Shown piece after piece: positions 17,341 through 25,957 of a DNA stretch of 33,745 bases. This DNA comes from Methylomonas rivi. Lineage in GTDB: Bacteria > Pseudomonadota > Gammaproteobacteria > Methylococcales > Methylomonadaceae. Position 1 is the first letter of the stretch. Every line of letters starts with the position of its first letter. Location of the stretch: NCBI RefSeq assembly GCF_024505165.1, contig NZ_JANIBK010000034.1, forward strand, positions 1-33,745, written 5' to 3'. Under the pieces are notes generated by a model, which saw nothing but the letters and a program-made list of their open reading frames with translations, had not been told where the DNA came from and made no database searches. A program made the position numbers and the translations under genes.

Positions 17341-18213
17341 TCAGGCAAAACGGTTTTTTCTACCGACCGACAGCAAACCCGTCAGAGCGCTTAAGAACAT
17401 CCAGGCCGCACCGGGAAGCGGAACCGCGGTTAACTGCATTTGGCCATCCATTTCAAAGAGTTGTCCGCCCACGGCGCTGACGCCGCCAACCTTGTTGGCT
17501 CCGCCGGCAACCTGATTAATGACCGGAGTATTGTTTAACGCGGTTTTGACTTTTACCGAAAACAACGCCGTGCCGCCCGCGATAGTGTCGGGTTCGTATA
17601 CGTCGGCATTAAAACCGCCGAACACCCCTGAAAAATCCAGACTGATTTGCTCGAAGCCTACGCCGATAACCGCTGGGGCGAAAATCGATCCCACCCCGCC
17701 GGTAATCGTGCCCGACAGGATCGATGCACCGTCGGCAAAACCGAAATCGTTGGCGAAACTGTAATTGGGATTGCTATCGAAATAAAGGCCGGCCGTGCCG
17801 CCGGTGATGACAACGTCCAGCGAGCTCGGCGACACATTGGTGTATTGGCCGGTAAAAAAAGAACGTACGGTTAATTCGAATCCGTTACCCGTTCCGCTGA
17901 AGTTAGCGCCTCCCGACACATCGAGCTGTCCCACGTTAAGCGCCGTCGCATCGAAAATATGGCTGGTGACGACGGTTTGAAAATACCCGGTAAAAGTATT
18001 GCCTGTCGCTACCGTGGTATCGGGTTTGACCAAGCCGATTCCGGGGCCGAAATCGTAAGTGTCGAACGGCCCGACGCTGGCTTCGTCGCCGACGGCGCCA
18101 GGCGCGGCCGTATAATCGGCCGTGCCGACCCAGGATGTATTCGCAAAGGCGTTTGGTATTATTAGGATAGCGCCTGCCGCCAACATCAGCTTCCTTACCA
18201 AATATAATTTCAT
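17341..18213 (-). CDS. PEP-CTERM-type (VPLP) exported protein
   Basis: A signal peptide (MKLYLVRKLMLAAGAILIIPNAFA) leads a Gly/Thr/Asn-rich, low-charge body of about 230 residues. The C-terminus has the tripartite sorting signal: VPLPGAAWM, a hydrophobic helix (FLSALTGLLSVG) and a basic tail RKNRFA. Such proteins are processed by exosortase and usually linked to extracellular polysaccharide. The start is set at 18213 because AAGGAGAG lies about eight bases upstream; a longer frame to 18249 lacks this. No exosortase gene is nearby. The body matches no domain I recognise. It converges with amylosucrase. Confidence 0.85.
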   Translation of the reverse strand: MKLYLVRKLMLAAGAILIIPNAFANTSWVGTADYTAAPGAVGDEASVGPFDTYDFGPGIGLVKPDTTVATGNTFTGYFQTVVTSHIFDATALNVGQLDVSGGANFSGTGNGFELTVRSFFTGQYTNVSPSSLDVVITGGTAGLYFDSNPNYSFANDFGFADGASILSGTITGGVGSIFAPAVIGVGFEQISLDFSGVFGGFNADVYEPDTIAGGTALFSVKVKTALNNTPVINQVAGGANKVGGVSAVGGQLFEMDGQMQLTAVPLPGAAWMFLSALTGLLSVGRKNRFA

Positions 18214-18387
18214 AACCGATCTCTCCTTAAAAAATAATGTGTCCATCAATAAGGCAGCAAATAAACTGCCTAAACAACATTATTATTAAAATTCAGACGC
18301 TTAGGCGATATCCAGACGGGCCTGATCATCGCATGACATTTAAACTATGCTATTTGACTTACCATTGCACGCCATTTCCCACGCTAT

Positions 18388-19962
18388 TTACTGGAGTAAG
18401 ACCCGCTTCAGCAAGCCCTCCCGGCTATCGACGGCAGGCTTGCCGGGCATGCTGCCCGGGATAATCACATGCAGCGTTTGCCGGCAGGCCTGGCTACTCT
18501 GTTCCGTCTCCAGCATGGCCTGTTCCAATTCGGCTTTAAACCCGGACAGGACTTGATGCAAGCCCTTATGCAATCCTTGCAACGCGGCCTTTTGCAAGGA
18601 CGGTTGTAATTTTTTATGCAGAAAAAACGGAATCAACCAGCTCAAAGCGATCAATAAAACGCTATGCACCGCAAAGTCCACGCCGAGGTAGGCTGTCGAC
18701 TCGGCAGCACTATGGTAATACCCCGAAAACACTTGATAACCGACAACGAGCATGGCCATGATCGGCAGCACGGTTTCGCAAATGTTCGTTAAGCGCATCA
18801 GAAAACGCTGCAGACTGTTACCGGGCTTCAGCAGCGCTTGCCGCCCGGCCAATTCAATCTGCTGGGCAGCATTTTTGTCGATAGCGGATTTCAAGATTTC
18901 CAGCCTGGGTTTTAACGCTTTACCGGCAATATGGCATTGATCGGCTTGTTGCAACAGGTTTTCCAACACATCGCCCAGGCGTGTTTGCGCCCAGGCATCC
19001 CAGACGGCGATATCGTTTTTGCCATCCGGGCGATTGGCCAACGCCTCCGAATAGGCATGAAACGCCCAGGCCAAGCCTTGCGGAAAAGTCGATTCGGCCT
19101 GTTGCCAGCTTTCGAAAAACTGTCGCCGCAACCCGGCAAAGTCCTGTTCGCCGAGGTGTTGCGAAAACCGCTGTAATAGCTTGGCCAATGCCTGTATCCG
19201 CAGACGTTCGTTATGCTCGGTCATTTGCAGCATGGTTTGCCGTAAGGATAGCGCGTTAAGCTGCTGCAACAATTCGGAAAATCGGTCGCCATCAGGTTCG
19301 GTACAACTGGTATATAGCACCAGCGGATCGGTAAACCCCGCCTTACTCAATTGCTGTTTAAAATCCTCTAATTGGGAGGGTACCGCCCTATCCCACTGGT
19401 TCATGACAAACAACCAGGCATGTTTGCCGCCCTCGGCCTGCAATAGCTGCCAAGCTTTGTTATCGCGGTAACGTTCCGGGCTGACGACGTAGAGCAACAC
19501 ATCGATATGCGGCAGCCATTCCAGTACCAAGCTCTTGTTGGCCAACTCGATACTGTCGAAATCGGGCATGTCTATCCAGACGATATGATCGTTTTGCGGA
19601 TTGTCGTGTTGGGCCAGCTTGGTTTTATCCAGCGGCAGATTGGCCGGCAATTGTTGTAGTTCCAGCGAGCGGTGATGGTACAACGTCACTTCGCGCGAGG
19701 TCGGACGTTCGATACCTGCCTTGGCAACGGCCTGTCCCGCCAGCCGGTTTAATAAGGAGCTTTTACCCACGCCGGTACCGCCTATAAACGCCACGATAAG
19801 CGGCCTGGATTGAGCCGGCCGGCCGGCGAACAATTGTGCCGGGCTACGCAAATCCAGCTCGAATAACTCCCGCGCGCAGGCTTCTTTCAAATGGCCTTGC
19901 GCTATGGCGGTTTGCGCCCAGCTTTGTGCCTGGGTTAAAAGTTCAGAGTATTCGTAAGCCAT
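18388..19962 (-). CDS. Dynamin-like/YfjP-type membrane GTPase A
   Basis: A 524-residue protein with a full GTPase set: G1 GGTGVGKSS (residues 61-69), a Thr-rich switch I region (TSREVTLY), G3 DMPDFDS (131-137) and G4 NQWD (188-191). A long helical part follows, then two hydrophobic helices around residues 395-450 (VLPIMAMLVVGYQVF and VDFAVHSVLLIALSWLIPFFL), so the protein should sit on the inner membrane. A basic, helical C-terminus ends it. It overlaps the upstream GTPase gene by 20 bases. Function unknown; membrane remodelling or stress roles are typical guesses for such pairs. Confidence 0.8.
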   Translation of the reverse strand: MAYEYSELLTQAQSWAQTAIAQGHLKEACARELFELDLRSPAQLFAGRPAQSRPLIVAFIGGTGVGKSSLLNRLAGQAVAKAGIERPTSREVTLYHHRSLELQQLPANLPLDKTKLAQHDNPQNDHIVWIDMPDFDSIELANKSLVLEWLPHIDVLLYVVSPERYRDNKAWQLLQAEGGKHAWLFVMNQWDRAVPSQLEDFKQQLSKAGFTDPLVLYTSCTEPDGDRFSELLQQLNALSLRQTMLQMTEHNERLRIQALAKLLQRFSQHLGEQDFAGLRRQFFESWQQAESTFPQGLAWAFHAYSEALANRPDGKNDIAVWDAWAQTRLGDVLENLLQQADQCHIAGKALKPRLEILKSAIDKNAAQQIELAGRQALLKPGNSLQRFLMRLTNICETVLPIMAMLVVGYQVFSGYYHSAAESTAYLGVDFAVHSVLLIALSWLIPFFLHKKLQPSLQKAALQGLHKGLHQVLSGFKAELEQAMLETEQSSQACRQTLHVIIPGSMPGKPAVDSREGLLKRVLLQ

Positions 19963-21685
19963 GTTTTTTCTCTTTCAGCGCTTGTTCGGCCTGTCGGCAC
20001 TGTTGTTCGGTGATATTGAAACGCGTGGGAAGCTGAATATGCCGCGGCAATTGATACAATTGCTCGCGCAAAACCGCTTGAAACAGCTGGGTTTTAACCG
20101 TGTGCAGTTGCCGCTGTTTCAGTTCCGCTTCGACGCGCTGCATATAGCCGCCGATAGCGCTTTCCGCCAACAGCGAAGTAATGGTCAACATTAACGGAGT
20201 AATTACCAGATCGTGTACGCCGATACCGCCGGCTTGAATGGCCAGAAACATGCCCCCGGCATCGGTAGAAAGTCTTGTCGCCCGCAGGCTGTTCAAAACC
20301 AGCGGCTGTTCTTGTAATTTGCGGTACAGCCTATGCGCCGCGGCATCGACATCCTGGAGAAAATCCTGGTGATAGCCGAGGACGGCTTGTTGGTAAGCCA
20401 TGCTAAGTTCGCCTCTTTTTTGTCTAAGCAGCACCGCCGTTTCGCGCCACCAGCCGCTGTTCAGTACCTCGGTTTCGGTTTTTTCTAGCAATTTATCCGC
20501 CAACCTGATCATCACGTGGTCGCCGATTTGGTTCAAAATACTGATTTCCAGGTCGGGGCTGGCCTTAAACTCGCCGCGCCCCAACTTCATCAGCTTGCGT
20601 ACCGGCCAAGTCATCGCCCGCCGGGTTTTGCCCAATATTTTGGCAAGGCCCGGAATTTCCAGCAGGTTCAATAAATTCAGCAAGGCGGCCTGAAAGGTGT
20701 GGTAGTGGTGCGGATGATCCAGAAAATCCCGGCGATAGGCCGTACTCGCCTCTTCCAGGCATTGATCGATCATGCCCTGCCATTGGCTTTGGGCGCGATG
20801 CTCGGCGAATACCGGTTCCAGCCACTGCCGCCAGTATCGATTCAAAAACAGCTGTTGCTGCTCGCCGTGTTTTTTACGGTCGAGCCGTTTTGCCAACCCG
20901 AAAAGCGCCGCTTGAGCGTTTAGCGGCCAAACCGGCCCGCCGCGGTTTTTTTCAAACAATAGGGAAACCACTTCAGGCATGGCATCGCTACGGGTCTGTT
21001 GCCATTTTTGCCGTAGCGAATCCAGCACCAGGGTTTCGCTGCCTTCCGCTAATTTATTCAGACAAATCAGGGTTGGCTGGCCGAATGCCTCCAGGGTTTG
21101 CATGACTTCCCAAACCGACTGGTCGGCATATTTCTCCTTACTGACCACCAGCACAATCAGGTCGGCCAAAGCCACGGTTCTGATAACGCCTTCCCGGTAA
21201 TCGGCCGCGTCGATGGAATCGAAATCTGGAGTGTCCCATATCACGCAGGCCGGCAATAACTCGGACCGGGCCACGCTACCGGTAACGGCATAACAATCGA
21301 AACGGTTACGGCTCAGAGAGGCGGCGTCCAATTTTTGAAAGCGGCCGAAATAATGCTGCAACCCCTCCGGATCATCGCTGCGCAACCCATGGCAAAAACC
21401 CTGGGCATGCACGGTATAACCGGCCAAGGGACTGACGCCCGCCAAGGTATCGTTTAACAGCACATTGACGATAGAACTTTTACCGGCCTGAGTGGGGCCG
21501 ATTACGGCAATTTGCAGTGGACATTCCGGAAAATCATGGATTAATAGGCCCTTGCGCAGAAATGCCTCCGCATGCAACAGTTGCTCGATACGCTGTTGGT
21601 ATTCAAAATGCAGAGGGCTTTTAAGGTCCAGTTGCGCAAGCACTGACTGGTATCGCTGTTTGAGAAGTTGGATAAATTCCAGCAT
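19943..21685 (-). CDS. Dynamin-like membrane GTPase B
   Basis: A 580-residue GTPase with G1 GPTQAGKSS (63-71), G3 DTPDFDS near residue 150 and, in the G4 place, NKLA rather than NKxD. Loss of the Asp that reads guanine suggests altered nucleotide specificity or a regulatory subunit. The G3 motif closely resembles that of the neighbour, so the two are likely related and act together, perhaps as a heterodimer. A moderately hydrophobic stretch lies near residues 485-520 (GIGVHDLVITPLMLTITSLLAESAIGG). It is the first gene of the pair; no clear ribosome binding site is seen. Confidence 0.8.
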   Translation of the reverse strand: MLEFIQLLKQRYQSVLAQLDLKSPLHFEYQQRIEQLLHAEAFLRKGLLIHDFPECPLQIAVIGPTQAGKSSIVNVLLNDTLAGVSPLAGYTVHAQGFCHGLRSDDPEGLQHYFGRFQKLDAASLSRNRFDCYAVTGSVARSELLPACVIWDTPDFDSIDAADYREGVIRTVALADLIVLVVSKEKYADQSVWEVMQTLEAFGQPTLICLNKLAEGSETLVLDSLRQKWQQTRSDAMPEVVSLLFEKNRGGPVWPLNAQAALFGLAKRLDRKKHGEQQQLFLNRYWRQWLEPVFAEHRAQSQWQGMIDQCLEEASTAYRRDFLDHPHHYHTFQAALLNLLNLLEIPGLAKILGKTRRAMTWPVRKLMKLGRGEFKASPDLEISILNQIGDHVMIRLADKLLEKTETEVLNSGWWRETAVLLRQKRGELSMAYQQAVLGYHQDFLQDVDAAAHRLYRKLQEQPLVLNSLRATRLSTDAGGMFLAIQAGGIGVHDLVITPLMLTITSLLAESAIGGYMQRVEAELKQRQLHTVKTQLFQAVLREQLYQLPRHIQLPTRFNITEQQCRQAEQALKEKKHGLRIL

Positions 21686-21804
21686 GATAAAAGGGCTTGG
21701 GTTTATAATTACCGAGTAAATTAGTTAGTTTAATGACCCGGATCGCCGCATTATAAATATAAAATTCCGGGTTTGTTTATTTAGGCCACAGGGGGGCTTT
21801 CATT

Positions 21805-22239
21805 ATGAAAAAAGCGACAACTATTCTGGTTTTTCTGATCTGTACGTTAGCGATCGGTTGCAACAAAAGCCACCAAATTAACGGCAGCAGCCTGAAAACC
21901 GTCAACAGGTCGGTCAACGCCATCAAGGAAAAACTGCCGTTGGATCAGCGCATCGAATTTGAAGTGTCATTCTGGACCTTGCGCGACGAGATCAGAAATA
22001 ATAAGGAGTTTTTGAACGAGATCGACGGTAAAACGCCGGAGCAGTTAATCGCCAAGGGTAAGGAGCTGTTTGAGAAACGCAAGGCCGGCGGTAACAAGGA
22101 ATATGAACAATACGGCAACTGGGATCAAATGATCGCTCAATATACCCAGGAGCGTATCGACCAAAACCGCAAGAAAACCCCCGATGCGCGCGACAAATCG
22201 AACCCGCACCGCGTCGATTACAAAATGCAATCCATGTAA
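21805..22239 (+). CDS. Small lipoprotein (DUF6694-like)
   Basis: A 144-residue protein with a lipoprotein signal (lipobox LAIGC, Cys19), then INGSSLKTVNRSVNAIKEKL and a helical, Lys/Glu-rich region. The opening of the mature part resembles the DUF6694 lipoprotein family, function unknown. AGGGGGG lies before the ATG. It is divergent from the GTPase pair and ends one base before the convergent DUF2959 stop codon. Confidence 0.75.
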   Translation: MKKATTILVFLICTLAIGCNKSHQINGSSLKTVNRSVNAIKEKLPLDQRIEFEVSFWTLRDEIRNNKEFLNEIDGKTPEQLIAKGKELFEKRKAGGNKEYEQYGNWDQMIAQYTQERIDQNRKKTPDARDKSNPHRVDYKMQSM

Positions 22240-22240
22240 T

Positions 22241-22903
22241 TCAGCGCCGCAACGCCGGGGCCGGCAGTTGTTTTTGTTCCACCAGAACAGACACGAACTG
22301 GCTGGCTTCGGCGATGGTTTTTTCCATCACCTCGATTAATTTGGAAATATCCACGCCCATCTCGAAAAACTCGTGCCGCAACGCCGCAATCGCATGGGCA
22401 TTCAGATTATGCTTTAAAAACAATACCTGATCCTGAAATGCCGCCAACACCGGCTGCATGCGCGACTCGGCCACTTGCAGGGTCTTCAGCAACCGGCCGT
22501 ACTGCTGCCGGGATTTTTTCAATTGCTGCTGGCTGCGGGCCCGCAAAGAACGGTTGCTGTACAGCTCCAGCTCGGCTTCCCATTCGGCGAACAGGGCTTC
22601 GCTGACTTCTTCAATGGCCTGAATCCGCTGTCCGACCTGCTCGGCCTTGCCGCGGCAAATATCGTAGCGTTTTTTCAATTGCTGGTAACGCAACTCCAAC
22701 GGGCTGTCGTCATGGCGGGCGATGATTTTGAATTTTTCCAGGGCATCGACGAATTGGTCCCGGCTATCCTTAAGGCTCTCGCATGCTTGATCGACCTGCA
22801 CCACTACAATGTCGCGCTTATGGTGGCCGAGCAAAGACTCGCGGCTTTGGTAATAGGCGTTACGCAAAGGTTTGTTCAACAGCGATTTAATGAATCTGAG
22901 CAT
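22241..22903 (-). CDS. DUF2959-family coiled-coil protein
   Basis: A 220-residue, almost wholly helical protein with heptad-like stretches. The block YSNRSLRARSQQQLKKSRQQYGRLL and the later VLFLKHNLNAHAIAALR are typical of DUF2959, whose role is unknown. There is no signal peptide or membrane helix. Its ATG lies 17 bases inside the end of mfnE, so it is the third gene of a pabB-mfnE unit. Whether it works in cofactor synthesis or is a passenger cannot be told. Confidence 0.75.
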   Translation of the reverse strand: MLRFIKSLLNKPLRNAYYQSRESLLGHHKRDIVVVQVDQACESLKDSRDQFVDALEKFKIIARHDDSPLELRYQQLKKRYDICRGKAEQVGQRIQAIEEVSEALFAEWEAELELYSNRSLRARSQQQLKKSRQQYGRLLKTLQVAESRMQPVLAAFQDQVLFLKHNLNAHAIAALRHEFFEMGVDISKLIEVMEKTIAEASQFVSVLVEQKQLPAPALRR

Positions 22904-23453
22904 GCGAGGATAGGAAACGGTCTTTGTTGATAACGGTGGTTTTAAACCCGGCGCGGCTTACAAATTCAACAAAGCCGGCGTCGATAATGCCTTGTTGCCG
23001 CAACAGCGCCAATGGCGCTTCCGGCTCGATTGGGCAGGATTTAACCAGCAACAATTCGTCGGCGGCCACTTGCCCGGCCAGCCAGGCGGCCAAGCTGTCC
23101 GAGGTAATATCCCAACTGGCCGCTATGCCGGCTTGTTCCAGCTCTTGCAGACAAGGCGACCAAATGGCCGCTTTTGCACAATCGCCCGCGGTAGCGACTT
23201 TCCCGAACACGGCAAACTCCGGCCGCAGACTGTGAAACAGCCAAGCCATTTGCTGCATCGCCAAAATGGCCATGCGATGAGCGGCAACATCGTCAAAGCC
23301 CCACTGCCGTTGCGCCGCCCGGACCTGGTCGGCAAACACGCCGCCGCCCGGCACGATGAACACCTGGCCCGGATAATCGGCTAGTTTGGCCAGGCAGGCC
23401 GGCAGTACCCGCGCCGACAATAAACTACCGCCCAGTTTGACGACTGTGATCAT
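22887..23453 (-). CDS. mfnE: MfnE-like amino acid kinase-fold protein (methanofuran pathway)
   Basis: Archaeal MfnE phosphorylates aminomethylfuran-methyl phosphate to its diphosphate before coupling to the tyramine part. This 188-residue protein has the amino acid kinase pattern: VKLGGSLL at the start, VPGGGVFADQVR, and WDITSDSLAAWLA for nucleotide/substrate binding. It is shorter than carbamate or aspartate kinases, as expected for MfnE. The ATG shares ATGA with the pabB stop, indicating coupling. Context with mfnD and mfnF supports the call; the substrate in bacteria is inferred. Confidence 0.78.
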   Translation of the reverse strand: MITVVKLGGSLLSARVLPACLAKLADYPGQVFIVPGGGVFADQVRAAQRQWGFDDVAAHRMAILAMQQMAWLFHSLRPEFAVFGKVATAGDCAKAAIWSPCLQELEQAGIAASWDITSDSLAAWLAGQVAADELLLVKSCPIEPEAPLALLRQQGIIDAGFVEFVSRAGFKTTVINKDRFLSSHAQIH

Positions 23454-24823
23454 TGCTGGAATTGTTGCAGTAATTGCAGCAAGGCGGCGGCCTTATCGAA
23501 GCATTCTTGGTATTCCGCGTCTTCATCCGAGTCGTTGACAATGCCGCCGCCCACCCAAAAGCGGATGCTGCCTCGGTTATGCACCAGCGTGCGGATGGCA
23601 ATATTGGTATCCATATTGCCGTCGAAACCGATATAGCCGATCGCCCCGCAATAGACGCCGCGCCGCTGCGGCTCCAGTTCTTCGATGATTTCCATGGCGC
23701 GAATTTTAGGCGCCCCGGTAATCGATCCGCCCGGGAAGCAACTGCGCAGCAAATCCAGCGCGTGCCGATCGTCGGCCAACTCGCCGGTGACGGTGCTGAC
23801 CAGATGATGCACGGTGGCATAGCTCTCGACGGCAAACAATTCAGGCACCCGCACCGAGCCTTCCTTGCAGCTTTTGCCCAGGTCGTTTCTGAGCAAATCC
23901 ACGATCATCACGTTTTCCGCCCTATCCTTGTCGCTGGCGGCCAGGGCGGCAATTTGTTTTTGGTCTTCGCTGGCCAAGGCCTTGCGCGGCCGGGTGCCCT
24001 TGATCGGCTTGGTTTGAACCTGACCGTCTATGACCCGCAAAAACCGCTCCGGCGACGAACTCAGGACTTGTACATCGGGGAAATTCAAGTAGGCGCTGAA
24101 CGGCGCGGCATTGATTCTGCGTAGCGTCTGGTAGGCAAACCAGGGGTTTCCCCGGCAAGGGCTGGAAAAGCGCTGGGTCAAATTGACCTGATAACAATCG
24201 CCTTCCTTCAAATAATGCTTTATTTTGGCAAAAGCCTGCCCGTAACTTTGCCGGCTCATATTCGACTGCGGGGCTTGCAAGACTTTGAAGTTATTTAAGT
24301 CGAAATGCTCGGGCACTTGGCTGAATTGTTCCGACACCGCCTCCACCAGCTCGTCGGCAAGACCGTAACCTACCAGCCAACTTTGGCGTTTTTGGTGGTC
24401 CACCACCACGGCCCAACGGTAAATACCGATCGCCATGTCCGGTAGTTGTTCGGCATCTTCGGCCGATACCGGTAGTTTTTCGATACGCCGGGCCAGATCG
24501 TAAGCGAAATAGCCGATCGCACCGCCGTTAAACGGTAATTCGTCTATGGCCGGCAGCGGTGCGCCCAAACGGGCTTTGAGTAATTCGAATGGATCTTCGG
24601 CGCTGACGGATTGAACGCCATGCTCATCGATATGCGTCGAATGACCGAATGTCTGCAAAGTGCAAACCGGTTGGTAAGCCATAATATCGAAGCGGCCTTG
24701 CCGGCTAAGCGGAAACGCGCTGTCCAGATAAACCGCCCAAGGCCGGTCGGCGCAGGTCGCAAATAACAGGGAACTGTCCTCAAAATAAGGCAGCGATTGT
24801 TTGGTGACTTTAGTTAAAGGCAT
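23450..24823 (-). CDS. pabB: Aminodeoxychorismate synthase component I
   Basis: PabB converts chorismate to 4-amino-4-deoxychorismate, the precursor of p-aminobenzoate for folate and here also for H4MPT. The protein has the chorismate-binding domain with SSSPERFL, PIKGTRPR (residues 273-280; Lys marks PabB rather than TrpE, which has Ala), ENVMIVDLLRNDLG and GGSITGAPKIRAMEII. The length of 457 residues equals that of stand-alone PabB. The glutaminase PabA and lyase PabC are not in the window. An extended -10 box lies about 60 bases upstream of the ATG. Confidence 0.93.
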   Translation of the reverse strand: MPLTKVTKQSLPYFEDSSLLFATCADRPWAVYLDSAFPLSRQGRFDIMAYQPVCTLQTFGHSTHIDEHGVQSVSAEDPFELLKARLGAPLPAIDELPFNGGAIGYFAYDLARRIEKLPVSAEDAEQLPDMAIGIYRWAVVVDHQKRQSWLVGYGLADELVEAVSEQFSQVPEHFDLNNFKVLQAPQSNMSRQSYGQAFAKIKHYLKEGDCYQVNLTQRFSSPCRGNPWFAYQTLRRINAAPFSAYLNFPDVQVLSSSPERFLRVIDGQVQTKPIKGTRPRKALASEDQKQIAALAASDKDRAENVMIVDLLRNDLGKSCKEGSVRVPELFAVESYATVHHLVSTVTGELADDRHALDLLRSCFPGGSITGAPKIRAMEIIEELEPQRRGVYCGAIGYIGFDGNMDTNIAIRTLVHNRGSIRFWVGGGIVNDSDEDAEYQECFDKAAALLQLLQQFQQ

Positions 24824-24881
24824 TAAGTGGTGTGATTAGACGATTCGGCTTGGCCGAATGGCTGCGTGGCAATCGGCGGAT

Positions 24882-24910
24882 TTTATACCAGCCGCCGATA
24901 TTAACCAACA
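24882..24910 (-). promoter_or_regulatory. Putative promoter of pabB-mfnE-DUF2959
   Basis: On the minus strand an extended -10 (TGGTATAAA; TATAAA at 24887-24882) lies 17 bases after TGTTGG, a weak -35. It overlaps the end of mfnF and would give a leader of about 50 bases before the pabB ATG. It coincides with a GGCGG/CCGCC hairpin. Confidence 0.4.
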
Positions 24911-25947
24911 TCGTGAGCAAGATAAGCGACAGCGACCGCCGGCGCGCAATCGGCGGCATCGATTTCGCCAAGGTCCGCCGATGACCTGAGTAACTGGGTA
25001 AAGTCCAGATAATCAATCCCGAGTTCGCCGGCGATTTCCTTGACTAAAAAGCGCCCTACCCCGGCACCGACAAAACCCACTTTTTCCGTCAAGGTTGTTC
25101 TTTGCATTTGCCGCAAACAGGCTAGACGCAACTTATCTTTTTGCTGTTGCTTTAAGGTTTGGGCGAATGCCTGCCATAGCGGCCAGTCGCTTTCGGCAAA
25201 TTCGTAACCGGTCATGCGCGACAAGCGGCGGGCGCTAGCCAGAGAAGATTTTTCGGCGCCATCGGCGGTATCGCTTTGATCGTGTGCTTCATTTAAATCG
25301 CCGGTGATGCGGTAGACATCGGCCATGGTGGCAAAATATTCGGCCATCAAACCCATGGATTGCCCATTGAATTCGGCCTGCTGGGCAACCGCCATCACTG
25401 AGGTACGCACGATGCCGGTATACACCAGCTCGCCCGACACCAAGCGGGTATAATCGCTGTCGCCCACGGCCTGTAGGGTATGCCGTTCTATCAGCAGGAT
25501 ATCGGTGGTAGTGCTACCTATGTCTACAAATAATGCCCGCTCTCTGAGTTTAGCCGTCAGCTGGGCGCTGGCTATCCAATTGGCGGAGGCGATGGCCAGA
25601 TAATGGTTTCGATTCACCGCTTCCACGTCGATAAAACCCTTGCCGCCGGCGAATATCAACATGTTTGCAGCGCCCAGCTGCTCTCGCAAGGTGCGGATAA
25701 TGGCCGCCACGCCTTGTTCCCGACCGGAAAAACAATCCACCAGTTCGCCGGTCATGGTTACGGCATGGCGGCCGCAATGGTACGGCAGCGCCCGTAAAAC
25801 CGCCTGGACGGCTTGTTCCAAATAGGCTAGCCCTTTCCAAAGCGGGCAAGGCTGCTGAACCGCCCGCAGCACTTCGCCAGCCTCGCTGAGCAATGCGGCC
25901 TTGACGTGGGCGCCGCCGATGTCCCAGCCCATGATATTTTTTTGCAT
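24901..25947 (-). CDS. mfnF: MfnF-like H4MPT-linked C1 transfer pathway protein
   Basis: Archaeal MfnF joins furan-methyl diphosphate to gamma-glutamyltyramine to form the methanofuran core. The sequence has an ASKHA-like pattern: GWDIGGAHVKAALL at the start, LFVDIGSTTTDILLI mid-protein and a C-terminal GFVGAGVGRFLVKEIA, as in the COG1548 family found in H4MPT clusters. The start is ATG at 25947; the longer frame to 26046 would run into mfnD and lacks family similarity. Ten bases separate it from mfnD on the same strand. In methylotrophs the furan carrier contains tyrosine rather than tyramine, so the exact acceptor may differ. Confidence 0.82.
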   Translation of the reverse strand: MQKNIMGWDIGGAHVKAALLSEAGEVLRAVQQPCPLWKGLAYLEQAVQAVLRALPYHCGRHAVTMTGELVDCFSGREQGVAAIIRTLREQLGAANMLIFAGGKGFIDVEAVNRNHYLAIASANWIASAQLTAKLRERALFVDIGSTTTDILLIERHTLQAVGDSDYTRLVSGELVYTGIVRTSVMAVAQQAEFNGQSMGLMAEYFATMADVYRITGDLNEAHDQSDTADGAEKSSLASARRLSRMTGYEFAESDWPLWQAFAQTLKQQQKDKLRLACLRQMQRTTLTEKVGFVGAGVGRFLVKEIAGELGIDYLDFTQLLRSSADLGEIDAADCAPAVAVAYLAHDVG

Positions 25948-25957
25948 AGTCGGATTT

